The translations under genes and the position numbers were made by a program. This document shows positions 21,589 through 31,825 of a stretch of 64,000 nucleotides of DNA, piece after piece. Within the stretch, counting starts at the first letter, position 1. Each line of letters begins with the position of its first letter. Origin of the DNA: Alviniconcha marisindica (taxonomy: Eukaryota > Mollusca > Gastropoda > Provannidae); the NCBI GenBank assembly GCA_018857735.1, contig JABMCL010001079.1:183501-247500 (forward strand). The letters are read 5' to 3'. The notes below the pieces were generated by a model. That model was not told where the DNA came from, made no database searches, and saw nothing but the letters and a program-made list of their open reading frames with translations.

Positions 21589-24500
21589 CTGCAAAACCAT
21601 GTCAAATTTTAGTGAGACCTCAAGATTCAGCAAAGCATGCAATGTACATGAAGGCCCTTTAATCTGGCTGTGGCATGACCTCACACCATAACCACCACTG
21701 CCTTTCTTTCTCAGTTTCATTGCTGAGTGGGGCAAAGCCAGCATAAACACTGCTAAAAAGACAAAGTAGCAAAGCCAGCATAAACGCTGCTGAAAAGACA
21801 AAAGTAGCAAAGCAAGCATAAACACTGCTGAAAAGACAATGCACTAGACACAACACAGCAGTTTTTAATAGGCCAACATTCTGGCCACACTCCTGTTCAA
21901 GTTCCTCTTTGGTAAAACAGCAAACTATTTTCCAAAATAAGCCAGGCCACATTTCAAAGAGGCCAAGCACAGCACAACATGCAGCCAGTGCAAGCTGGTC
22001 ACCCACGGCCAATGCTGACCTACTTTATGGAAGGTGGACATTGTGCACTGTTGCAGTGAGTCCTTTCCACAACGTCACTTATATTGGGCGGTTCAGGCGG
22101 GGTTGTTAACTCCCTTGACTTTTGCCCGGCATCGCTTAAGTCCCTTGGCTGCTTTTACTTCTGGTGCCTACTTTCTTCACAATGGAAGGCGGTGACAGTG
22201 AATTTGCGAATTTTACACTGCCAACTTTAAAGACATTTTTGGAGGGCCTTAGTCAGAATGTGTCTGGCAACAAGCAGTAACTTGTTGCTCGTGCTACAGG
22301 ATGCCCCAAAACCTTGCGACCTTCTGGTCAGCCAAAAAACAATGCAAAGACACTTTTTTCCATCCTCCATCCCCTTTCCCTGGTAATTTTTGCAACTGCA
22401 ACAGTGATGGCATTTGTACTGCTTTGCAATGATAGGTTCAACTTCAATTGTTATACACAACCTGAAGCAACGCCTACACAGAAATTGGTCCAGAAGTGAC
22501 GCTGCGACCTCTCGCGACTTTTTGTGCGAAAGATTACAAAGGACATTCACTCGTGCAAACCAGCTTCACTGAATTGCCCAATACTATCAGTGTTACAAAC
22601 ACCCCTATAGTGGCCAGAGCCTGCTCTGCCAGAGGGACAAAATCAATGAGGCCATGGTAGCTGTCAGGGCAGCTGTAACACCTGAAGGTGTTTTTGACAG
22701 CCAGTCCCACTATGTATTACTGATGAGAGTAGGACTGTAAACTGAAAATAAGATCACCAGGACATTTTAAAACAAATATCCTTGATTTCAAGTTTTCGCT
22801 CTGATCTCTTCTATCTGCTGGAGAAAGGCCTGATTTTTTTTAAAACAAACATGTTTTGAAAAGGAAAGTTCTTTAAAAGGTCATCAAAATCAGCTCAGAT
22901 ATTTATCAACAGCACAAATGTAACATGAAACTGAAAGCCAATTTTTTTCATGAACAGCATTTTTGTTTTTGTTTAATCTGTTTAAAAAAGAGAGAGAAAG
23001 TTTTGCCTTGTCTGATGGCGGAACTCACGTATTAAGGATGTCTTGAGGTAAACTGGTGATGTGAGAGGGAATGCCTTTTCCTGTCAGAAACTGGGCAACT
23101 TCATTGCTGAATGTGTTGCAGTTGTGATCCAATAAATGGTACCTCTCTGGTCTGGAAAAAGAGGCACCAATGTAGGATTCAATGGAAAACACACATACAC
23201 AAAGAGAGTAACATTAAACATACATGTTTCTTCTCCACAGGTGGTATTTACAGCAGATGATGGTTGTGTGGGTACAGTGTTGTGATGGTCTGAATTTATC
23301 TAACACCATCAAAGAAATCTTCCCAATACATTCACTCCCGAAAACATACCCATGATTGTATCTGTGTTCTGTTTCAGTTCCTAAGGTCTAGGACAATACT
23401 TATCCAATTTACAGTCTCTATAGTAAACACTCAGCAATAAAAAATAAAATAAAATAAACACTGTTATACACATTAGCTAGCACATTTGAACAGAGTTGCC
23501 AAGCTTCATTATTTCCATTTAAATGGACTAATTAAATGATCTTCATAAATATACACTATACGGCCACAGTTACCATCATAAACATAGGCTACAATACCTC
23601 TGAAAAAAGAGCCGCTGTACTAGGAAATATTACACAATAAGCACTGCCTTTACTTAAAGGGGACCCTCAGATCGCAAACTGGCCAGAAAACTGAAAATTT
23701 GCAAGCATTTCTTTCGGAAGGTGGGGGTTGTTTTATCAACACTGATACAACAGAGAGACATTTTTGCTTCACATTTGAACTCGTCAGGATACAGCCATGC
23801 AGGTTTATTCTACACCAGTGAGGAGCATGATGTAACACTAACAGACACTTGTGCCACACCTGCCAGCCATGCCAGCCAATGCCGACTGCCACAAAAACAA
23901 CAACAAACAAAAACACATCAATTGGCTGTGTTTTTGGAACTTTCAAATGTAAGACTTTTAAACAAACTAGACCATAACATGACTGAAAAATTGATGCGAG
24001 TCTGTTTTGTATTTCTTATTTTTTCCAGCACTAGGGCCGGCATGTGATTCTTTTTTTGCTTGGGATTCTCTTTTAATCACACTTCTCACAAAGGTCAATG
24101 CTTGCACACCTAGTCAGTAAACACTAATGAAAACCAATCTGAGTCAGTCACGCAAATTTAGACTTTTGATTTCATTAATACATCATCAACAAAGTCAAAA
24201 GTCTATACATATTGCTTGGGGTGATATCTGATAATTTATATATCAACAAAGTCAAAAGTCTAGATATATATCACTTGGGGTGACATTTGATACATACCTG
24301 TTGTGTTGCTTAGGATGAATTCTGCAGTAAACTTCAAAATGATTTGTGGGAACATTTCGAAGCCAAAATCCATCCCAGCAAAATTTATGCTGAACAAAAC
24401 AATGCACTGTTAACAGAGGCTGTAGTACCTTAAACTGCCTTCTGATTCATTTATTTATACATATAATATGATCCACCCATTTAGGCATTTCTATTAAACT

Positions 24501-24669
24501 CACCTGAAAGTGCTGGTAGAAAGTTCATGCAGAAAGTCCATAAACATGTCAAAAGGTATCTCTGTTCTGCCCAGATCCACAGTCTGATCCGGCTGTCCAA
24601 GAATGGTCCCACCCTGGAGTAAAAATGTTGTCATGCTATTGTCATTGTATTATTACTATTAAGCACTAC

Positions 24670-24714
<45 letters not shown>

Positions 24715-25820
24715 CACACCAGTCTGAATTAAAGTACGCTGAACATCCATATAATTATATACAAATATGGAATGGTGTAAAGGTGTTGTTCCTTCCTTCT
24801 AGTTCTACTAAAGAAACACTAAATTAAAGACTTTAAATAAGCTTCATGGAACTACTTTAACCAGCTCCCTCAAACCTTTTTGTGTTTAAAAAATAATAAT
24901 GGACTTTTTCCAGCAGGTAGAAGAGATAAAAATAAAACTTAAAATTGAGAGGGTTAATTGTTTTCAAATGATTGGCTGATTGATTGTACCACGTGGAGCT
25001 GTAACCACAGCTTTTTAACTAATTAACATGAAACAAATACATACCATACAAAAAGTAAAAAATACATGACTAACAACGTAACAGCATTAAATCAAACATA
25101 CTGGATGGCAACTTTCTATTCCTGTTGTCCCACCAAAGTAGAATTCTTGTCCATAAACAACAATGCCAGTATGCCACACTCCATCAATCTGTCGGCCTGG
25201 AAACAGAAACAAAAACATGCTTATTAGAAATTGCTATGGTGACATGGTCCATCAACTGTACTGAGCACAATATGCCTCACTGTGCAGTCTTGCACCATAG
25301 TACCAATGCCAGAAGTCTGGATGCTTGCAACATAACACACAGATAGAAATTACTTGTTGGAATTGGAAGGATTCCAGGTTCGCGGCAGATGCCATTTCCC
25401 CAGGAAGGTTGTTCTCGTCAACATTTGTCTTTGGGAAGGACCGTTTCCTGTATTCAGTTCTGGAGCTCGGAACTGGATTTATCATTATATAATGCCAACT
25501 CATGGGTTTGACGTAAACTTCAGCGAGTAGGAATCTCCACCTAAACATAAAGAATAATGTGACAAGAACTGGGACAACTATATATCTGGAATATTTTGCG
25601 AATAAACGAACAAACAAACCGTTTCATCCCAAAAATAACATTAATGGTAATAATGGTTGTGGCTTTGTTTTGTTTTTGAAACAGCTAGACCTAGATCTAC
25701 TGAGTTTTCGTCTGCATTGGTACAACACTTACCGATGAAACCCTGCGAAAGCGCCCTTGCTAAACCTTTTGATATATCGTAGATGTATACTTTGACTGGA
25801 AAACTTTCTTCGGTGGCCAT
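21462..25820 (-). CDS. DESI1: DESI1, PPPDE-family deSUMOylating/thiol isopeptidase (5 coding exons)
   Basis: Coding exons on minus are 25820-25733, 25196-25102, 24613-24504, 23151-23029 and 21588-21462. All introns are GT..AG and the phases join exactly to 543 nt, 180 residues. The product is a PPPDE papain-fold cysteine peptidase; the human protein removes SUMO from selected substrates and has also been reported as an S-depalmitoylase. Visible landmarks are [15 protein letters not shown] (7-21), DGVWHT with catalytic His38, [17 protein letters not shown] (48-64), and [19 protein letters not shown] with catalytic Cys109. [10 protein letters not shown] follows, then a short Gly/Ser-rich tail. 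As I recall it, human DESI1 is 168 residues with His38/Cys108, so this copy looks complete and active. The start ATG lies just before the FPV(K/R)(L/V)Y strand as in the family. The gene is transcribed away from the MARCH gene. Confidence 0.95.
21720..21845. repeat. Three-copy tandem repeat of about 46 bp in DESI1 intron 4
   Basis: Successive copies of GCAAAGCCAGCATAAACACT followed by GCTGAAAAGACAAAGTA lie just upstream (on minus) of the terminal DESI1 exon. Copies differ by a few substitutions and small indels. Confidence 0.75.
22183..22310 (+). pseudogene. SAP-like domain ORF fragment, interrupted by stop
   Basis: From the ATG at 22183 the plus strand reads [20 protein letters not shown], then [12 protein letters not shown], a TAA, and LVARATG in the same frame. 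The pattern LxxLKxFL...(V)SGxKxxLV.RA is that of a SAP DNA-binding helix pair; the stop falls within it. It lies antisense inside DESI1 intron 4 and is not spliced to anything I can see. It is probably a relic of a repeat-borne or retrocopied gene. Confidence 0.4.
23029..23151 (-). CDS. DESI1: DESI1 coding exon 4 (catalytic Cys)
   Basis: It encodes [18 protein letters not shown], with the catalytic Cys in HNCNTF, then [18 protein letters not shown]. It has a strong TTTTTCCAG acceptor and an AC|GTGAGT donor. Confidence 0.95.
24298..24389 (-). other. Possible cryptic or poison exon in DESI1 intron 3
   Basis: A 92-nt segment has TTTTGTTCAG before it and CAACAG|GTATGT after it. Inclusion between exons 3 and 4 would shift the frame and reach a TGA in exon 4, removing the catalytic Cys region. 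It may be intronic noise with fortuitous splice sites. The neighbouring intron also has a tandem duplication of about 60 bp (24175-24292). Confidence 0.3.
24504..24613 (-). CDS. DESI1: DESI1 coding exon 3
   Basis: It encodes [20 protein letters not shown] through [10 protein letters not shown], after TTTTACTCCAG. The donor is TTTCAG|GTGAGT in phase 2, which joins in frame directly to the exon at 23151, skipping the AG..GT segment at 24298-24389. Confidence 0.93.
25102..25196 (-). CDS. DESI1: DESI1 coding exon 2 (catalytic His)
   Basis: It begins after TTTCCAG and completes the split Gly codon. It carries [14 protein letters not shown] with the catalytic His and [14 protein letters not shown]. 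The donor is CCA|GTATGT, phase 0. Confidence 0.93.
25352..25545 (-). mobile_element. LINE ORF2 C-terminal fragment (degenerate) in DESI1 intron 1
   Basis: The minus translation contains [20 protein letters not shown] and [16 protein letters not shown]. This matches the pattern SFFPxTIxxWNxLPxxxxxAxSLESFxxxL found at the C terminus of CR1/Jockey-like non-LTR reverse transcriptases. One F and the conserved W are missing, so it is a decayed fragment. The family is inferred from motif only. Confidence 0.5.
25733..25820 (-). CDS. DESI1: DESI1 coding exon 1
   Basis: It encodes 29 codons plus one base, from [18 protein letters not shown] to the FI of FIG, with the donor CATCG|GTAAGT. An alternative minus frame from 25947 is open through this exon but does not give the PPPDE sequence, so the ATG at 25820 is preferred. 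Confidence 0.93.
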
Positions 25821-26973
25821 GGTAGGGGTATACAGCCTCGCAACAGAGCCAAAATTGTCCGAATATCACCTCCGACGAACAGTCAACATGTGAGTCGGCA
25901 TTCTTGACAGCGGAAGTTGCGTCATAATGTTTTTTCAGGAACGACAATCATACTTTTCTATAAACACTAAAAAGAGAAGAACAGAAGAAGAAAAAAGAAG
26001 AACAAAGGTTGCTCGAGTGGCTGATTGTTTCAGAAGAATATAATAGCTACTAATCTTTTGAGACCGGAGAAGGGATCACGATGGTAAACAGGAAATAGTC
26101 TTGATTGAAACAGAGGTCGCTGCTAGTGACGTCACTGTCAGCACCTGAGATAAGATGAGGACAGCTAGCTGTTTCCACCTACCGAAGTAAAATTTAATCG
26201 GCGATGGTGTGTACTTCCACTTTACAGCTTTTCCATTTTGTATATAATCTGCATTTGTATGTTATATTCGCGTCTGGTGGCAGTAGTTGACGGCAGAGCA
26301 TTACCATAACACCATGCTCCTAAAAAGTTGCGTTGACTGTGTGATTTTGTTTCGTATCTAAGTTGACGAGCAAGTGGAACTGGAAGGATCTCGGCAAGTT
26401 CTTGCTGACTGACCATACAAAACCCAGCCTTTTGTAAAACGAAGACCAGAAGCAGATGTATTTAAAATTCAGCTGTTCGGTGTAAGTAAGGTATTTATTT
26501 GCTAATACGCAATGTCAATGATTGCTTCAATGAGTTATTAGTGTCCGAGTCGGTTTGTTTTCTTTTGTTATAGATAACTTACACTAGTTTGTTTATTGTA
26601 TAATTGTATTTTGTTTCAGGTGTTTAGAGGTGACACTGACGCTGACAGCAGGCAGCCACAGCATTGTTTTGTCGTTGTGGTAGGCAGATCCAATTTACCT
26701 AATGTGACTGTGGCAAGATGTAAATAACTTTAATAAGTGAATCCCGTGGAAACTTTATGTTGTGACCTGTGCTTTATTCAGGCAAATTACAAAGCAGACA
26801 CCTGCAGTACAATAGTGCCTCTAACCTGTTGTAAACTGTAACCCAGCTGAGCCAGTGCATAGAGTCAGAGAACGTTAGCATGAACAGTAAACAAGTGACA
26901 TGACATTTACAAATTTCACAGAGGAATTCGAGGAAGATTACAAGACAATTGCCCAGATGAGTCAACCTGCAGA
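25821..26973. promoter_or_regulatory. Divergent promoter and leader region between DESI1 and the MARCH gene
   Basis: The start codons of DESI1 (minus) and the MARCH gene (plus) are 1.15 kb apart. Near DESI1 lies CGGAAGTTGCGTCA (25912-25925; ETS-like plus CRE-like), and a perfect TGACGTCA lies at 26127-26134. A probable 5'UTR intron of the plus-strand gene runs from GTAAGT at 26482 to TTTGTTTCAG ending at 26619. Transcription start sites cannot be fixed from sequence. Confidence 0.55.
26127..26134. promoter_or_regulatory. CRE palindrome TGACGTCA
   Basis: A full consensus CREB/ATF site roughly midway between the two divergent start codons. Binding is inferred only. Confidence 0.45.
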
Positions 26974-27010
26974 ATGCCAATTATGCAAAAGGTTGCTGTT
27001 CACCCAATGA
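26900..27010 (+). promoter_or_regulatory. Upstream ORF overlapping MARCH start codon (ATGA)
   Basis: A 36-codon ORF (MTFTNFTEEFEEDY ... CKRLLFTQ) sits in the presumed MARCH leader. Its TGA (27008-27010) overlaps the in-frame MARCH ATG at 27007 as ATGA, the arrangement used for termination-reinitiation. The first in-frame MARCH ATG (26974) lies inside it. Two start-stop minimal uORFs precede it: ATGTGA at 26702 and ATGTAA at 26718. Confidence 0.4.
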
Positions 27011-27069
27011 GCACAATGAAGGACAAAAAAGATTCAAAAGATGGAACTAAAGGAAAGGATGGAGCCAAG
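26974..27069 (+). CDS. MARCHF8: MARCH candidate first coding exon
   Basis: It encodes [15 protein letters not shown], then a Lys/Asp-rich stretch ending DGAK, before a strong AAG|GTGAGT donor in phase 0. That phase matches the RING exon acceptor. ATG 26974 has A at -3; ATGs at 26983, 27007 and 27016 are also in frame. Vertebrate MARCH8 N termini are poorly conserved, so homology cannot confirm this exon. Confidence 0.55.
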
Positions 27070-27361
27070 GTGAGTCAAAACAATCTTGTATTTTTATTCA
27101 TTTTTGTTGACTTGTGTTGAATTGAAATTTGAATGTGAAACAAGCAGATATATGCTTTATATTTAAATAATAATTGTAACTTGTATTCAGTGCTGCAGTG
27201 AGTGTTGTGGATGGCTGATACATGTTGAATATTCTCATTCTGTGGTAAATTGGTTTGATCAAGTTCAAGTTTGAACTTTGATGAAATTGCTTAATCAATG
27301 CCAATAATGGTTTTTGTTTGGCAAAGAAGGTTTCACTTTCAGCATATGTAATAAATAAGTT

Positions 27362-27392
<31 letters not shown>

Positions 27393-27655
27393 TGAATACA
27401 TTGCTCTTGTTTTTGACTTTGATTACATTTTATTGTCCAAAGTGTGTTTTAAGGCCCAGTGGGTATTAAAAATGTGACTGATTTATTAAGACTAGAGTAT
27501 CCGGAACAATGTTAATAAAATGGACTGCTTTTGCATCTGGTGCCAAATAATGCTTTTGTTATGTTTCCATTGTAATCTCTGTCTTTTAACTTACTTGAAT
27601 AATTTAAACAAATGTTCTGTGGGTATCACATGAATGATGAAACATGCATGATTTG

Positions 27656-27708
<53 letters not shown>

Positions 27709-28455
27709 ATGTCAACAGTGAAACCACTTGTGCAGCTATGATCGATGTGACTGTGAGTATTGATTCACAGCATTCTCTGGGTGCTGTAGTCTGTACCCAA
27801 GCTTTAACTGGGCTTTATCTTAGATTCATTTCCGCTCACTTGACGTCTAGCATTCTTATTTCTAACCCACATATCACTGCCAGACGTGGGGAAATGTCAC
27901 ATGGGTGTTGCTCTTTTCACTCTTTCTTGAATTCTTCAGAATCACAAGACTGATAAACTGTGCTAATGTTACTAAACTTTAAAGAGTTTGTTTGGATAGA
28001 TCTTGTGTGACCAGTTTTGTTACTATACATTACTCTCTGTGTCTGAACTTGTATACTACTGTGTACTACTACTGTACTAGTACTACTACTACTACTACTA
28101 CTACTACTGTACTAGCTGAATATAGTAATCAGAGTAATGGCAGCTGCAAACATAGGTGACATGCCACAACCACAGGCCACACAGCAGCAAAGGTCAAGAT
28201 TTTTGTGGAGTGGCTGTGCAAGATCAAAGCCACACCATGCAATGTTGCTTGGCTGTGGCATGGCAGAAGGCAAGGTGTGAAGAAAGGATAGAGCTGCTCT
28301 TATACTGTGCCCTGTTGCAGCCATAGTTACGCTTACAACACAGACCAACAGTCAGCGTGGGCTTATGCAACTGCAGATTTGAGTTTGATTCACAATTATG
28401 GCAGTACTATTTGACTTGTAAATTCAAGAAATCATTTAGAATACACATCCCCATG

Positions 28456-28507
<52 letters not shown>

Positions 28508-31500
28508 TACAGTCAGTACAATTGCTACAGTGGTGAGACAGGGCTGGGAAGCTAAGTGAGGTTGTTGGTCAAGGTTCATTTGCATTGCCAAACACCTTTC
28601 GCTTGAGCCCTGTGGTAAGACACAGAAACACTGATGTCATGATATCTGTAGCATGGCCTGCAGCTGTGGCACCATCTTTGCCTGTGCCAGCTATAAACAG
28701 TTAAATGCTGTGGAATATAGCACTTAACACAGAAAAGGTTGTTCTGAACTTACTTTTCAAAGTAAGTAAGTTTCTTGTGGCTGCTGCAGCTGAATTTCTT
28801 TACTGTGTCAGTGTGTGTATTATCGAGAATTTATAAAATACTTGTTTGACAATTGTTAATAAGTATTTGAATGTGACTGTGAGTTACTTGAGCATTGCTG
28901 TTGTAGTTATTGCACCTCCTCCCACAACAAAATTAGGTGGTATATAAATATATCGTATAAGTGTCAGTATTTTAATCACTGTGTCCATTGGGCCATGTGC
29001 CCTGGCTTTGTGTGGATGAAATCTTCTGAACCACTCAACCTTTCATAACCAAACTTGGCATGGTGATGCATCATCATGAACCAGAGTGTTATGTGTTGTG
29101 GTCAAGGTCACAATGAGGGCTCATGTAGTCAAAATGGCTGTTTCTATTAATATTATATCTTCTAAACTAATGTTTCTACTACTAATTATTCTTTTCAAAC
29201 CAAACTTACTTTGATAGTAGATAATCATAAGCCAGAGTGTCTAGCTAAACACTGGATTACTGTGGGTCAGATCTCAGCCAAGGTCAAAATTTAGCATTCT
29301 GTTTGTCCAGATGATTTTCTCAAATCACTGTACATTTTTGAACCAATCTTGGTATGCTGATGTATCATAAGCTGGAGTGTCATGCAAGGTAAAATAAGAA
29401 TATAGAAAAAGGGGTGCTGTCTACAAGGTCATGGTCATAAACATAAACGCTAATTTAAACTTTTATGATTATATAATTGAAATATGACAGTTTCTACCAA
29501 ATGTTCTGAACTTTAAAAAAAGAAGAAGAAGTCCTTTTGCATCCATGCTGAGTTTGCTGGTTCATCATAGTAAGTCAGCGTGTCTTGTGAAAATATTGTA
29601 TTGCCATGGCATGTTTATGGCTAAGGTGACAGTGACAGCAAATACTGTTGAATCATTTGTAAACAAACTTGGTATGGTGATGTTTATCATGATCTGGAAT
29701 GTCTACTGTCTTTTTGGTCAAGGTCATTTCATTGAAGTATGATGGTTTCTACTATATCTTCTGAACTACAGATCCTTTTGCATCCACACTTAGTTTTATT
29801 GTACATCAGTCATTCATTGTGCGTCTTGTGAAAGTATTGGATTGCTGTGTTCAAGGTCAGGGTCACAGTGAAAGTTCAAAACTTTACTGAATGTTTGTCA
29901 TCGTGTAGTTTTAATTTTCTGTACCACTGATCTTATTTGCAACCAGAGTAGGTGTGTTGAAAAATTACTGTACCACTAATTTTAGTAGTAATCTAGACAC
30001 ATTGGAGGTGGTGTGGGGGCAATGGGGAGATTTTACCATTACCATGCAAGGCAACAAACCTTGATCAGTTTAACGTGATAATTTTCCCCTGGTCTATTCT
30101 GATTAGCTATATAATATAATGCTAATAAGTTATGATGCAGAATAAACCCAAGCTGTGTATAAAATATACAATGTATATTATTTTCACCTTTGAACTTTGG
30201 GTTTGAAGTGCAAAAGTTACCAGTTTGAAGTGCAAAAGTTACCAGTTTTAATCTCATGAGACTAACCTGCAAACACAGCAGAAGGCCTGAAAAACTTTCC
30301 ATTGAATTCTGAGGTATAGTACATGTTGCTGGAAGCATTGTGACATCATCAATGAACCAAGGTCCAAGTGTATCAGTGGTTCCCAGCATGAGTCCATGGC
30401 TTTTTTTCTTCTTCTTTTGTTGTTGTTACATAACTATAATTGTTGGAGAGAAAAAACTTGTTATTCAACAGTTGGTTTTCAAGAGGTCTGTTAGTCACCA
30501 CAGACACAGTAAATCTCTAGTGAAAAAACAACACCAGCATGCTTGATTGATTCACAAAACACTTTCTCTGTTGCAATATGTTAAGAAATAAATAGTGTGT
30601 AGACTTTGAGTTTGGTTGTCCATATGTGTGCACTGACATAACCTTAAGTAAAAATAATAATAAGGAAAAATAACTGAAACTTGTATATTATTATGTATAG
30701 ATGCTGATAAGTCTTTCAGTTGTTTAAATCTATTCTTGAAGTTGAAACTGCCAGTATTCTTCATCTAAGTAATAACTGCTGGAAAGCTGTGGGCCAAAAA
30801 AGTATCTACTATCAGTGACATATTATGTCATTTATGTGTCATACTGTACAGTCCTGTACAAAATGTATGGGCAGTTTATGCAGGCATCCATCCTTGTTGT
30901 GTGAATTATGTGGTTGAAATCAAAGTATTGCGATGGTCAAAAGGCTAATGTGATTTTAGTTTGCGGGGGGGGGGGGGGGGGTCCTTTTTTCTTCCTTTTC
31001 AGGGCCAGGATAGGTGGGGCCAAAAATGTTTGTAGACTGGTAGTGGTGCTAGTAGGTTGTGAAACTAACAAAACATAATAATATACAAACTGTCACTGAC
31101 ACCACTTTAACACAAAATATGTCTGGTCAGCTGAAATTAAAGCTGTTATATAGTATTAAAACACTCATACAGTCAGTCAGTCAGTGAGTCATGTAATTGT
31201 CTAAGTTGTATAATGTGTTTAGTACACAAACAATGCCTTTTTTTCCTTCTTTTCTTTTTAGCCTACTTTCAGTTTTGGGTATACAGGAACTGCAATTTAC
31301 ATGATGTGTTCATTACTACTACTATTCTAATAAAAGAGTGTTACTGTGTTAGATTACCTAACTCACATTAATTTTTGTGTTTTTAATTTTTATATTTATT
31401 AGATATTGTGAGGGAGGAATCCCACATGTCTGTTTTTTTGTTTAATTGCTACTCTGATGGGGAATCCCACATTCAGGAATGAACTGCTAAAGCTGTTAGT

Positions 31501-31793
31501 GTTAGTGCTATGGCCACGCCCAGTCTTGAGCAAAAAAAGAAAAAAGAAAAGGGGGATGGGGAAAGCTTCTAAAGATCTTGTTGCATCCTCGAGTTAATGC
31601 ACTGGTTTTGGACTTTTGTACTATTGTGATTTATACAAATTTGAAGTGTTCTTGAAGATGTAGCCATGGTTAAGTAGAAGATTTGACCCATAAGTTTAAA
31701 TGTCTCATTCAGTCACTGATAGTGATAGTAATTGCCTATCTGGAAGTTTTCTTGAAAACTGTCTCATTTCAGTGGAACTTGCTAGTGTGTGTG

Positions 31794-31825
<32 letters not shown>

